Positions 27,399 to 35,613 are shown, numbered from the stretch's first letter. The stretch: 59,226 nt of DNA from Chloroflexota bacterium (GCA_025935925.1 JAICUI010000014.1:1-59226); one strand, 5' to 3'. The notes: generated from the sequence alone by a model not told the origin. Translations and numbers: made by a program.

Positions 27399-28316
27399 AT
27401 GTCCCTGCCCCGTCACCGCCGCCGCTGGCTCGGCCGGCTGCTCGTCACGGCGATCGTCCTCGTCGCCGTCGCGGGCATCCTCGGCAGCGCGGCGCTCTAC
27501 TTCGACGTCGCGGGGTCGCGTGGCCGGCTCGCCCGGCTCGCGACCCGCGTCGAGCTGTTCCTCAACCCGCCGCCCGACCGGCCCATCGACGCGGACGTCC
27601 TCATCACGCCCAGGCCCTCGACAGCGCCGAGCGCGACGCCGACGCTCGCGCCAGGGCAGACGCCGCCGCCCACACCGGAGCCCACGCCGGCGCCGGTCCG
27701 TGCGCCGGTCGACGTCAACCTGCTCACGAAGCCGAACGACAGCTTCATCACCGAGATCGACCACGAGTGGTGCGCCGTGGCCGCGACGCAGATGGTGCTC
27801 GCGATGCACGGCAAGGCGCCGCTCACCGAGGCCTTCCAGGCGACGCTCGAAGGCCGCATCGACGAATGGGAGAGCCGGCGCGACAGCCGGAACGGCGGCT
27901 GGGGCCCGACGGCGATGACCCTCGCGCTCGCCGCCTACGGGGTGCCGGGCTACGAGGTCCGCGCGTACGAGACGCGGCAGGACGCGTTGGGCGACGCCGC
28001 GCGCGCGCTCGAGAGCACCCGTGCGCCGGTGATCCTCGTCGCGTGGCGTGGCGCGCACGCCTGGGTGATGACCGGGTTCCGGGCGGACGCGGACCCGCTC
28101 GTGTTCGACGACGCGAAGGTCACCGGCACCTACATCCTCGACCCGTGGTACCCGCGCGACTCGTCGATCTGGGGCCAGTCGGACCCGCCGGGCACCTTCC
28201 AGGACCAGGCCGAGATGCGCCGCAACTACCTGCCGTGGCAGCGGCCCGAGGGCCAGTACCCCGCGCGTGACGGCCTGTTCCTCGCCGTCGTGCCGACGGA
28301 GCCGCTCACGCCGTAG
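27399..28316 (+). CDS. Secreted/membrane-anchored papain-fold (C39-like) protein
   Basis: A 305-residue protein with one N-terminal membrane helix or signal anchor (LLVTAIVLVAVAGILGSAALYF, 14-35), a Pro/Thr linker (70-100) and an extracytoplasmic papain-like domain. Candidate catalytic residues are Cys125 in DHEWCAVAATQMVL, His220 in WRGAHAWVMTGF and Asp248 in YILDPWYP. This resembles C39-like bacterial peptidases; whether it cleaves peptides is untested. ATG 27399 follows CCCAGG. Its 3' end overlaps the convergent murJ by 11 bases. Confidence 0.8.
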   Translation: MSLPRHRRRWLGRLLVTAIVLVAVAGILGSAALYFDVAGSRGRLARLATRVELFLNPPPDRPIDADVLITPRPSTAPSATPTLAPGQTPPPTPEPTPAPVRAPVDVNLLTKPNDSFITEIDHEWCAVAATQMVLAMHGKAPLTEAFQATLEGRIDEWESRRDSRNGGWGPTAMTLALAAYGVPGYEVRAYETRQDALGDAARALESTRAPVILVAWRGAHAWVMTGFRADADPLVFDDAKVTGTYILDPWYPRDSSIWGQSDPPGTFQDQAEMRRNYLPWQRPEGQYPARDGLFLAVVPTEPLTP

Positions 28317-29673
28317 CGTCCGCGGCGACGTCCCCCCGGGTGGCCGGCAGCGGGGCGCGCCGCATCCGCCACGCGAGCGCGGCCGCCTGGAGCACCGTGC
28401 GAACGGCCGTTCCCGCGGCGAACCCGAGCGGGATCGCGAGGACGCCCGCGACGCCGACCAGCGCCAGCGTCGCGAAGACGGTGACGCCGAAACCCGCCAC
28501 GGCCGCGAGCACGGGCAGCAGCGTGTTGTGCGTCGCGTACAGGCCGCGGGCGACGAGGTGCCCGAGGGCGTCGAATGGCACCGACAGCGCGAACGCTGCG
28601 AGCACCGCGGCCGTCACGGCGACGTCCTCCGCGTCGAAGCTGCCGCCGCCGAGCAGCACCTCGATCGCGATCGGCCCGACCACGGCCAGCCCGACCGCGG
28701 CGATCGTCGACAGCACGCCGATCGTCAGCCCGTGGCGACGGATCTCGCGCGCGAACCCGCCCCGGTCGCCGGCGGCCCACGCCGCGCTGAGCCCCGGGAA
28801 CGCGGCGAGCGCGATCGAGATCCCGATCAGCGCCACCGGAACGCTCTGGAAGTTGCGCGCAAAGCTGATCGCCGACACGGAGCCCGCCGCCAAGGTGCTC
28901 GCGACGCTCGTGAAGAACAGGAACGTCAGCGGCTCGATCGGGTGGCTGACCATCTTGGGCAGCATCAGCCGCACGAACTCGCGCACCGCAGGCATCCGCC
29001 AGTCCAGCCGGAAGCGCAGCGGCACCGACGACCGCAGCACGCCGAGCACGCGGATGCCGAGATGGAGCGCCGCGCCGACCACCGCCCCGACGGCGGCCGC
29101 CTTGATGCCGAGCGTGCCGTGGAAGAGGACCGTCCCGCCGGCGATGCCGGCGTTGTACAGGATGGGCGCGAGCGCGTACGGCAGGAAGCGGCGTTCGGCG
29201 ACGAGCACCTCGCCGAGCGCGATCGACGCCGCGAACAGGATCGGCGTCAGCAGCATGATCCGGAACAGCTCGACGTACAGCTCGCGCTCCGCGGCACCGA
29301 AGCCCGGGACGATGACCGCGGCGCTCGCCGGGGCGAGCAGCAGCAGGACGAGGCATCCGACCCCGATCACGAGGATCGCGAGCGTGAGGACGGTCTGCGC
29401 GAAGCGGGGCGCCGCCTCCGGGTCGCGGCCGCGGAGTGTCGTGAACACCGGGACGAACGGGGCGGTGAGCCCGCTCGCGACGAGGACGTCGAGGAGAAGC
29501 TCCGGCAGGACGAAGGCCGCGTTGTACGCGTCGAGGTCGCTGCCGAGGCCGAACGTCCGCGCGAACACCCGGTCGCGGACGAGGCCGGCGGCGTACGAGG
29601 CGAAGGTCAGGACCGCCAGCAGGATCGCACCCTGCGGCAGGAGGCGGGCGAGCAGCGCGCGGATGCCGGACAT
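28306..29673 (-). CDS. murJ: MurJ-family lipid II flippase
   Basis: A 455-residue MATE/MOP-fold protein with about 12-14 membrane helices. The N-terminus AGLVRDRVFARTFGLGSDLDAYNAAFVLPELL is the MurJ/MviN signature including the conserved charged residues of helices 1-2, followed by FVPVF, the PGF loop and LGEVLVAERRF. It flips lipid-linked peptidoglycan precursor across the membrane. The length is somewhat shorter than E. coli MurJ (511). Paralogous MurJ/Wzx-like flippases remain possible. Confidence 0.85.
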   Translation of the reverse strand: MSGIRALLARLLPQGAILLAVLTFASYAAGLVRDRVFARTFGLGSDLDAYNAAFVLPELLLDVLVASGLTAPFVPVFTTLRGRDPEAAPRFAQTVLTLAILVIGVGCLVLLLLAPASAAVIVPGFGAAERELYVELFRIMLLTPILFAASIALGEVLVAERRFLPYALAPILYNAGIAGGTVLFHGTLGIKAAAVGAVVGAALHLGIRVLGVLRSSVPLRFRLDWRMPAVREFVRLMLPKMVSHPIEPLTFLFFTSVASTLAAGSVSAISFARNFQSVPVALIGISIALAAFPGLSAAWAAGDRGGFAREIRRHGLTIGVLSTIAAVGLAVVGPIAIEVLLGGGSFDAEDVAVTAAVLAAFALSVPFDALGHLVARGLYATHNTLLPVLAAVAGFGVTVFATLALVGVAGVLAIPLGFAAGTAVRTVLQAAALAWRMRRAPLPATRGDVAADATA

Positions 29674-29754
29674 GCGCCGCGTCCTCCCTCTCCCGGTCCC
29701 TGGTCGCGTCTCAGACGCGGTTCACGGTCCGGATGGGACGGTACCCGCCCCGAG
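29674..29754. other. murJ upstream region with small hairpin
   Basis: An 81-base gap between the MFS stop and the murJ start on the minus strand. CGCGTC (29705-29710) and GACGCG (29714-29719) form a 6-bp stem with a three-base loop, possibly the MFS terminator, though no U-tract follows. GGTACC-rich sequence near 29740 may hold a promoter for murJ but no clear -10/-35 pair was found. Confidence 0.3.
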
Positions 29755-31035
29755 TCACGCCGTGGCGGTGCCCGCGTCGAGGGCGTCGCGGCCGTCGAGC
29801 GCGTCGTCCGTAGCCGGGGACGTCCGGCCGCCGCGTCCGCGGAGCCGCGTCACGGCATCCGTGACCGGCAGGTCGAGGTAGACGAGCAGGCCGAGCGTGG
29901 CCGGCACGAGGCACAGCAGCAGCGCGGTCGTCACGTCGACGAGGCCGGCCTGGACGGCCGCGCTGGCGGCCATCGCGGCGACGAGCCCGCGGAGCCCCGT
30001 GAGCGAGTTCCAGCCGGCCATCGCCGCGCCGCGGTCGACCAGCGACGTGTGGCGTGCCATGGCGCCCTGGATGCCGAGGTCCATCCCGGCGGTCGAGATG
30101 CCCCCGGCGATCGCGGCGAGGATCATCACCCCGAGGTTCGGCGCGATCGCGACGCACGCCACGGACAGCGCACCGAACGCGGCGCCCGTCCGGAGGCACG
30201 CCGCGTACCCGAGCCGGTCGACCACCGCACCGCCGAAGGTGTACGCGACGAGCGTGGCGCCCGCGGTCGCGACCGCGAGCGTCCCGACGTCGCCCAGCGA
30301 GAGGTGAAGACGATCGACGTTCACCATGGCGTTGAGCGGGAACGCGGCGATGACGCCCGCGCCGTACAGGCCCTGCGCGAGGACGAGGCGCCGCAGGCGC
30401 GGGCTCGCCGTCAGCGTGGCGACGGCCTCCCGGGCCGAGAACGTGCGGGCGGGCATCGGCCGGGCCGCGCGGAGGCCGAGGGCGCCGAGCGCGAACGCGG
30501 CGCCGAGGAACCCGGCGAGCGTCACCGCGAACGGCACCCCGAGCCGGTCGGCGAGCAGGCCGATCGCCACCGCGCCGATCGCGGCGGTCGCGGACCGCGC
30601 CATGCCGAGGATCCCGATGACGCGGCCGCGCACCTCCCCCGGGTACATCGCGCCCCAGATGCGCGTCTGGAACGGCGATCCGAAGGCGAGGCACAGCTGG
30701 AACGCGCAGATCCCACCGACGATCAGGAGCGCGTTCGGCGCGAGCGCGACGGCGACGAGAACGAGCGCGCCGGTGACGCGCAGGAGGCCGTAGCCGCGGA
30801 CGCGCTGCGGCCCGACGCGGCCGGCGAAGGCCGACAGCAGGTTGCCGAGGTACGGCGCGGCCGCCATCACGGCGAGACCGATCGGCGGCAGCCCGCCCTG
30901 GCGGGCGATCGTCGGGATGAGGCCGCCCGCCACGGACGTCGTGAGGCCGATGCTCAACGCCACGCCAAGGTCGAGCCCGACGTTCCGGCGCACGGCGCGA
31001 CCGGTGGCGGGCGACGGTGCGGTGACGGTGGACAC
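29755..31035 (-). CDS. Major facilitator superfamily transporter
   Basis: A 426-residue MFS protein with 12 predicted membrane helices. The helix 2-3 region carries the motif-A-like GRVGPQRVRGYGLLR, and a second copy lies between halves as GGAVVDRLGYAACLR. Helix 1 starts LGVALSIGLTTSVAGGLIP, like sugar- or drug-type MFS proteins. The substrate cannot be named. GTG 31035 is preceded by GAGG inside a hairpin directly downstream of a c-di-AMP riboswitch (31061-31169), so its expression should depend on c-di-AMP. That suggests a link to osmotic balance or cell-wall state. Confidence 0.88.
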   Translation of the reverse strand: MSTVTAPSPATGRAVRRNVGLDLGVALSIGLTTSVAGGLIPTIARQGGLPPIGLAVMAAAPYLGNLLSAFAGRVGPQRVRGYGLLRVTGALVLVAVALAPNALLIVGGICAFQLCLAFGSPFQTRIWGAMYPGEVRGRVIGILGMARSATAAIGAVAIGLLADRLGVPFAVTLAGFLGAAFALGALGLRAARPMPARTFSAREAVATLTASPRLRRLVLAQGLYGAGVIAAFPLNAMVNVDRLHLSLGDVGTLAVATAGATLVAYTFGGAVVDRLGYAACLRTGAAFGALSVACVAIAPNLGVMILAAIAGGISTAGMDLGIQGAMARHTSLVDRGAAMAGWNSLTGLRGLVAAMAASAAVQAGLVDVTTALLLCLVPATLGLLVYLDLPVTDAVTRLRGRGGRTSPATDDALDGRDALDAGTATA

Positions 31036-31041
31036 GACAGG

Positions 31042-31060
31042 ACCTCGCAGCTGCGGCGAG
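31042..31060 (-). promoter_or_regulatory. Hairpin sequestering the MFS Shine-Dalgarno sequence
   Basis: On the minus strand CCTCGC pairs with GCGAGG across a seven-base loop. The 3' arm contains GAGG, the only Shine-Dalgarno-like sequence before GTG 31035, seven bases from it. The 5' arm starts one base after the riboswitch end CGCAGGC. This looks like the expression platform: ligand binding could open or close the ribosome site. Confidence 0.6.
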
Positions 31061-31169
31061 GCCTGCGGGGTGAGCTGTCGGGCTCGGTCGCCGTCGACCT
31101 ACGCGGACGCTCCGCGATTCGCCCCAAGGGGAGGTGGGTCCCCCGTCCTTCGCGAGGAAGGTTCGGCCG
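31061..31169 (-). ncRNA. Cyclic di-AMP riboswitch (ydaO-yuaA class)
   Basis: Read on the minus strand the leader shows the conserved blocks of this class in order: GCCGAACCTTCC with GGAAGG partners, GGGGGACCCA, TGGGGCGAATC, a variable hairpin GCGGAGCGTCCGC, GTAGGTCGAC, GACCGAGCCC, and the 3' signature GACAGCTCACCCCGCAGGC. These match the known ydaO pattern (GGGGACCCA, GGGGUGAAUC, UAGGG, GUCAGCUAACCUCGUAAGC) nearly block for block. A TACACT -10 at 31181-31176 would start the RNA near 31169, at its 5' edge. The riboswitch binds the second messenger c-di-AMP and usually turns genes off. It lies directly in front of the MFS transporter. Confidence 0.9.
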
Positions 31170-31290
31170 TGGCCGAGTGTACCGGTCGCCGGTTGCGGGC
31201 GACCTCGCCCATTCGCACCACGGCGGGTGGCCCGTTCGGTCCGGGTCGTTCATGACAGGCCGTGGCAGCGTTCGCGCGCACCATCGCGGC

Positions 31291-31956
31291 ATGGACGACG
31301 GAATCAGCGCACGCGAGTTCGGCCAGACGGACGGCACCGAGGACTGGCGGGTGGTCGGCGACGGGGCCGTGGCGGTGTTCCGCACGGCGTCGTTCGGCAC
31401 GGCGACGGCGCTGGCGGCCGCGATCGGCAGTCTCGACGGCGTCGAGGCGCACGCGCCGGACATCGACCTCCGCGACGCGGACGTGCACGTCCGGCTCCTG
31501 ACCTGGTCGGACGACTACTACGGGATGAGCCGGCGCGACGTGGCGCTCGCCCGGAGCATCTCGGCCCTTGCCCGGGACCACGGCGCGGCGTCCCGGCCGG
31601 ACCTCGCGCAATCGGTCCTCGTCGTCGTCGAGGCGATCCACAACGCTGACGTCATGCCGTTCTGGAAGGCGCTCCTCGACTACGAATATCGGGCCGACAG
31701 CGCCGCGGAGGACCTGGTCGATGGACGCCGCCGCGGTCCGGCCTTCTGGTTCGAGGAGGTCCGCGAGGCGCACGACGTGCGCAACGGGATCCACGTCGCG
31801 GTCTGGGTCCCGCAGGAGCACGCGGAGGCCCGCGTCGCGGCCGCGCTCGCCGCCGGCGGTCGCCTCGTGAGCGACGCGCATGCGCCGTCGTGGTGGCTGC
31901 TCGCCGACGCGATGGGCAACGAAGCCGACGTGTCGGCGATCACCGGACGCGACTGA
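31291..31956 (+). CDS. Pterin-4a-carbinolamine dehydratase-like domain fused to a VOC (glyoxalase-fold) domain
   Basis: A 221-residue two-domain protein. Residues about 10-105 align with 4a-hydroxytetrahydrobiopterin dehydratase: WRVVGDGAVAVFRT, then AHAPDIDLRDADVHVRLLTW, DDYYGMSRRDVALARSIS. The canonical HHPD motif is HAPD here, losing the second His, and the later TH is TW, so dehydratase activity is doubtful. Residues about 115-221 are a VOC domain (MPFWKALLDYEYR, GPAFWFEEV, RNGIHVAVWVP, DAHAPSWWLLADAMGNEADV). ATG 31291 is preferred over ATG 31252. Function unknown; similar fusions, as I recall, are common in actinobacteria. Confidence 0.78.
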   Translation: MDDGISAREFGQTDGTEDWRVVGDGAVAVFRTASFGTATALAAAIGSLDGVEAHAPDIDLRDADVHVRLLTWSDDYYGMSRRDVALARSISALARDHGAASRPDLAQSVLVVVEAIHNADVMPFWKALLDYEYRADSAAEDLVDGRRRGPAFWFEEVREAHDVRNGIHVAVWVPQEHAEARVAAALAAGGRLVSDAHAPSWWLLADAMGNEADVSAITGRD

Positions 31957-31971
31957 CGCCGCGCGTCAGTC
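31951..31971. terminator. Shared hairpin between convergent VOC and terC genes
   Basis: GACTGACG (31951-31958) pairs with CGTCAGTC (31964-31971) over a CCGCG loop. The stem includes both stop codons, leaving no separate intergenic space. It could serve as a two-way terminator, but no U-tract is visible. Confidence 0.5.
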
Positions 31972-32973
31972 GAGCAGTGCGGCCATCGCGAGCAGCGTCA
32001 CGACCACCACCGCGAGCACGCCGCCGATCGCGCCGAGCCGGCCGACGGCTCCCGGTCGGTCCGGGTGGGTCGCGACCCAGGAGGCGGCGATCGCCGTGCC
32101 GAGGATCGCCACGATGACGCCGAGCGACAGCGCGATCGGGATCTCCACGTGGATCGCCCCGACCAGGATCTTCATGCCGGCGAACACCAGCAGCGCGGCG
32201 AGCCCGGCCTTGAGGTACACGAACCGGTCGAGCAGCCCCGCGAGCAGGAAGTACAGCGACCGCAGGCCCAGGATCGCGAAGATGTTGGACGCGAAGACGA
32301 GGTACGGGTCGGTCGTGACCGAGAACACCGCGGGGATCGAGTCGAGCGCGAACAGGATGTCGGTCGTCTCGATGGCGACGAGCGCCGCGACCATGGGCGT
32401 CGCGACGCGTCGGCCGCCCTCCAGCGCGATGAACGCCGCGCCGCGGTAGTCGGGGGTCATCGGCACGAGGCGGCGGACGAGCCGCAGGACCGGGTTCCGT
32501 TCCGGATGCACCGCGTGGCCCTTCGAGCGGCCGAGCCGGACGCCGGTGACCACGAGCAGGACGCCCAGCAGGTAGATGACCGAGTGGGCCGCCTCGACGA
32601 TCGCCGTCCCGGCCACGATGAACGCGGCGCGGAACACGATCGCGCCGAGGATTCCCCAGAACAGCAGCCGGTGCTGGTACGCGGCCGGCACGGCGAACGC
32701 GGCGAAGATCAGCGCGAACACGAACACGTTGTCGACCGACAGCGACAGCTCGATCAGGTAGCCCGCGAGGTACTCGCCGCCCGCCTGGCTGCCCCGCGTC
32801 ACCGCGATCAGCGCACCGAATCCGAGGGCGATCGAGATCCAGACCACGCTCCACGCGGCCGCCTCGCGGAACGACGGCGCGTGCGCCTCGCGGTTCACGA
32901 CGAACAGGTCGAGGGCGAGCATGCCGCCGACGACGAGGGCGAGCACGCCCCACTGGATGAGCTCGGGTGACAC
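31966..32973 (-). CDS. TerC/Alx-family integral membrane protein, probable Mn2+ exporter
   Basis: A 335-residue membrane protein with about nine hydrophobic helices. The TerC signature is complete: ALDLFVVNREAH, ELSLSVDNVFVFALIF with the conserved Asp, IETTDILFALDSIPAVFSVTTDPYLVFASNIFAILGLRSLYF. Members (Alx, YceF/YkoY-like TerC) export or buffer manganese. GTG 32973 is chosen because GGAGG sits five bases upstream; the in-frame GTG 32988 is possible but badly spaced. A yybP-ykoY manganese riboswitch ends about 20 bases before this start, so the gene should be switched on by Mn2+. Confidence 0.92.
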   Translation of the reverse strand: MSPELIQWGVLALVVGGMLALDLFVVNREAHAPSFREAAAWSVVWISIALGFGALIAVTRGSQAGGEYLAGYLIELSLSVDNVFVFALIFAAFAVPAAYQHRLLFWGILGAIVFRAAFIVAGTAIVEAAHSVIYLLGVLLVVTGVRLGRSKGHAVHPERNPVLRLVRRLVPMTPDYRGAAFIALEGGRRVATPMVAALVAIETTDILFALDSIPAVFSVTTDPYLVFASNIFAILGLRSLYFLLAGLLDRFVYLKAGLAALLVFAGMKILVGAIHVEIPIALSLGVIVAILGTAIAASWVATHPDRPGAVGRLGAIGGVLAVVVVTLLAMAALLD

Positions 32974-32991
32974 GACGACCTCCGGCACGAA

Positions 32992-33092
32992 ACGGCCGAA
33001 GGTCTCTCCCAGCCGGCATTGCCGGCCGGCCGCAGCGGGTCACCACGGGTGACCGTCCTGACGCCGCGGACCTCGAGGGCTACTCCCCTTCG
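32992..33092 (-). ncRNA. yybP-ykoY manganese riboswitch upstream of terC
   Basis: On the minus strand the RNA begins AAGGGGAGTAGC (33090-33079), the conserved 5' element of this class, then has a central hairpin region (GTCAGGACGG, GGTCACC/GGTGACC) and ends GCCGGCTGGGAGAGACC-TTCGGCCG (33017-32993), the conserved 3' element. The class binds Mn2+ and controls Mn exporters, precisely the downstream TerC gene. A TTGACA -35 lies at 33130-33125 (inside the end of the next gene) but its -10 (GACGCT) is poor. GGAGG lies 11 bases beyond the aptamer, so translational control is likely. Confidence 0.82.
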
Positions 33093-33126
33093 TTGCCTCC
33101 AGCGTCCGGTCGCGGGCGGCTCGCTG

Positions 33127-34041
33127 TCAAGCGTCCAGCGCGGCCTCGAGCAGGCGCAATGCGGCGCCCTGGGCATCGAACCGCTGGTCGGGCGTCAGGA
33201 CGATCGCGACGGCGTCGCGCTCCGGGACCGTGAACACGCCGTGGGCATAGCCGGGACCGCCGCCCCCGTGGCCGATCACCGTCCCGAGCGGGGACCCCGG
33301 GTCCGCCATGACGCCGAGGCCATAGCGCGCGTCGACGAACCCAGGTGCCTCGGCGCCGATCGAGACGAAGCTCCGCGAGTCGAGCATCTCGGCCGGGAGT
33401 GACCGCCAGAAGCGCAGGAGGTCGGTCGCGGTCGCGATCAGCGTGCGGTGACCGACCCAGCGGGGGTCGTAGCGGCCGCGGACGTCCGACGGCTCCTCCC
33501 CGGGCAGCGCCCACAGCGCCGGGACGCAGGCCATGAGGTCATCGGGCCCCTCGGCGACCGTCGCCGATCGGAGGCCCAGGCGCGGCAGGAACGTGGCCAG
33601 GCCGCCGTGGGCGTCCAGCACGAGGCGCAGCAGGGTGTAGCCGGTGTTCGAGTACGCCCATCCCTCGCCTGGCTGGAAGTCCGGACCGGCCTCGCGGGCG
33701 GCCGCGAGGAGCTCCTCGTCGGACCAGGCCTGGCGGGGGTGCGCCTGGAGGGCGGCGCCGTAGGCCGGGAGCCGGGCGTAATCCCGGGCGCTGCTCGTGT
33801 GGTCGAGCAGCTGGCGGATCGTACCCGGCCAGCCGAGCGGCGCCGGATCGTCGAGCGCGAGCGCTCGGTCGCGCGCGAGCCGAAGGATCGCCGCCGCGAT
33901 CACCGGCTTCGTCACGCTGTAGATCGGGTAGCGGGCGTCGACGTCACCTCGTGACCACGTATCAGCGCGCACGGCCACGAGCGCGCTCCCGTCAACGTCC
34001 GTCGCGAGCTTGTCGAGTGATCGGGTCCGCACCCGGATCAC
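33127..34041 (-). CDS. Serine hydrolase, beta-lactamase/D-alanyl-D-alanine carboxypeptidase (class C-like) family
   Basis: A 304-residue protein of the penicillin-recognising serine hydrolase clan. The nucleophile motif SxxK is SVTK (Ser42-Lys45), the second motif is YSN (130-132) in GEGWAYSNTGYTLL, and the third is a Gly-rich HGGGGPGY in place of KTG. There is no signal peptide, so it is probably cytosolic, like many esterase-type members (EstB). Substrate unknown; resistance to beta-lactams should not be assumed. GTG 34041 begins 45 bases after the rarA stop, so the two may be cotranscribed. Confidence 0.83.
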   Translation of the reverse strand: MIRVRTRSLDKLATDVDGSALVAVRADTWSRGDVDARYPIYSVTKPVIAAAILRLARDRALALDDPAPLGWPGTIRQLLDHTSSARDYARLPAYGAALQAHPRQAWSDEELLAAAREAGPDFQPGEGWAYSNTGYTLLRLVLDAHGGLATFLPRLGLRSATVAEGPDDLMACVPALWALPGEEPSDVRGRYDPRWVGHRTLIATATDLLRFWRSLPAEMLDSRSFVSIGAEAPGFVDARYGLGVMADPGSPLGTVIGHGGGGPGYAHGVFTVPERDAVAIVLTPDQRFDAQGAALRLLEAALDA

Positions 34042-34086
34042 CGCGTGGTTCCGTCGCCGAGAGGCGCGACGAGCTGTGGCCGCCGC

Positions 34087-35613
34087 CTACGTGCCGGCGT
34101 CGCGCTTCTCCGTGTCGGCGAGGCGCTTGCGGCTCTCCTCGCGGTTCCGGGTGACCTTGCCCGACACGTTCATGCCGTCGATCTGTGGCCCGGGCACCGG
34201 ATCCTTCGGCGTCCGGCCGGCCGCCCGCGCGGCCTCGCGCTCCGCGTCGCGGAACGCCATCCGTTCCGCGATCGTCCGCTCGTAGCCCTGGTCGGACGGG
34301 AGGTAGTAGCGGCGCTCAGCCTCCACGAGGGCGTCCGGCAGGTACTGCTGGTCGACGTCGTGGTCGCGGTAGTCGTGCGGGTAGCGGTAGCCGACGCCGA
34401 TGCCGTGGTGCTTCATCCGGCGGTCGCCCGCGGTCTTGAGGTGGTTGGGGACCGGCAACGAGCCTCGCTCCACGACGTCCGAGGCTGCGGCCCAATACGC
34501 GGTGCCGGACCGGTTCGACTTGGGCGCCGTCGCGATGTAGGTCGTCGCCTGCGCGAGCGCGTACTGCGCCTCCGGCAGCCCCACGTGGTCCAGCGCCTGC
34601 GCCGCGGCGACCGCGACCGACAGCGCCCGCGGGTCCGCATTCCCGACGTCCTCGGACGCGCTGATGATCAGCCGTCGGACGATGAACCGCGGGTCCTCGC
34701 CGGCCGCGACCATCGACGCCAGCCAGTACAGCGCGCCGTCGGCGTCGTTGCCGCGGAGGCTCTTGATGAACGCCGACACGGTGTCGTAGTGGCCGTCGCC
34801 GGCGCGGTCGTACGCGAGGACCCGCTGCTGGGCCGCCGCCTCGACGTGCGCGAGGGTGGGGGAGACCCGGCCCTCGGCGTCGCGCGCGTCCTCGTCCTCG
34901 GCGAGGGCGACGGCCCCCTCGAGGATGTTCAGCGCCTGCCGGGCATCGCCGCCCGCCACGCCCACCAGGTGCGCGAACGGCTCGCCCGCGAGCGACACGC
35001 CGCCCGTCGGGCCGAAGGCGCCGGCGAGGCCGCGCTCCTCGTCCTCGAGCGCGCGGCGGACGATCGTCGCGACGTCGTCGTCGGTCAGGGCCTCGAGCCG
35101 CCAGACGCGCATCCGCGACAGGAGCGGGGTGTTGACCTCGAAGTACGGGTTCTCGGTCGTCGCGCCGATCAGCGTGACGGTGCCGTCCTCGACGTGCGGC
35201 AGGAGCGCGTCCTGCTGTGCCTTGTTGAAGCGGTGGATCTCGTCGATGAACAGCACGGTCCGCGTGCCGTGCAGCGCCAGCCGGTCCTGCGCCTCCGCGA
35301 TCTGCGCGCGGACCTCGGCGACGCCCGACATGACCGCCGAGATCGTCCCGAAGTCGGCTGCCACCGCGTCGGCCAGCAGCCGCGCGAGGCTCGTCTTGCC
35401 CGTCCCGGGCGGTCCCCACAGGAGCATCGACGCGAGGTGCCCGCGCGCGACGGACCGGCGCAGCGGCCCGCGTTCGCCGACGAGGTGCGCCTGGCCGACG
35501 TACTCCTCGAGCGTCCGCGGGCGCATGCGCGCCGCGAGCGGCTGGCGCTCCGGCGGGGGCTGGAACAGGGCTTCGGGCCTGGCGCCGCGCGGCGGGGACG
35601 ATCGACCGGGCAT
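34087..35613 (-). CDS. rarA: RarA/MgsA-family AAA+ ATPase with long C-terminal tail
   Basis: Replication-associated recombination protein A, a relative of clamp-loader subunits acting at stalled forks. N-terminal RMRPRTLEEYVGQAHLVGE, Walker [15 protein letters not shown], Walker B VLFIDEIHRFNK, sensor 1 LIGATTENPYFEVN, then GDARQALNILE. The family's C-terminal domain follows: HYDTVSAFIKSLRGNDADGALYWLASMV, RRLIISASEDVGNADP and the end PKSNRS, HHGIGVGYRYPHDY. At 508 residues it has about 60 extra, charged residues at the end. ATG 35613 has a TAGACT -10 seven bases upstream (35626-35621), so the mRNA is probably leaderless. Confidence 0.94.
   Translation of the reverse strand: MPGRSSPPRGARPEALFQPPPERQPLAARMRPRTLEEYVGQAHLVGERGPLRRSVARGHLASMLLWGPPGTGKTSLARLLADAVAADFGTISAVMSGVAEVRAQIAEAQDRLALHGTRTVLFIDEIHRFNKAQQDALLPHVEDGTVTLIGATTENPYFEVNTPLLSRMRVWRLEALTDDDVATIVRRALEDEERGLAGAFGPTGGVSLAGEPFAHLVGVAGGDARQALNILEGAVALAEDEDARDAEGRVSPTLAHVEAAAQQRVLAYDRAGDGHYDTVSAFIKSLRGNDADGALYWLASMVAAGEDPRFIVRRLIISASEDVGNADPRALSVAVAAAQALDHVGLPEAQYALAQATTYIATAPKSNRSGTAYWAAASDVVERGSLPVPNHLKTAGDRRMKHHGIGVGYRYPHDYRDHDVDQQYLPDALVEAERRYYLPSDQGYERTIAERMAFRDAEREAARAAGRTPKDPVPGPQIDGMNVSGKVTRNREESRKRLADTEKRDAGT

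Noticed and set aside
28267..31956. A 1229-residue plus-strand frame running through murJ and the MFS gene
   Set aside because: Most of it is antisense Arg/Glu-rich sequence. Only the last part, from ATG 31291, is a real gene.
33127..34041. Antibiotic-resistance beta-lactamase
   Set aside because: The third motif is HGGGG rather than KTG and there is no signal peptide, so an esterase or peptidase-like function is more likely.
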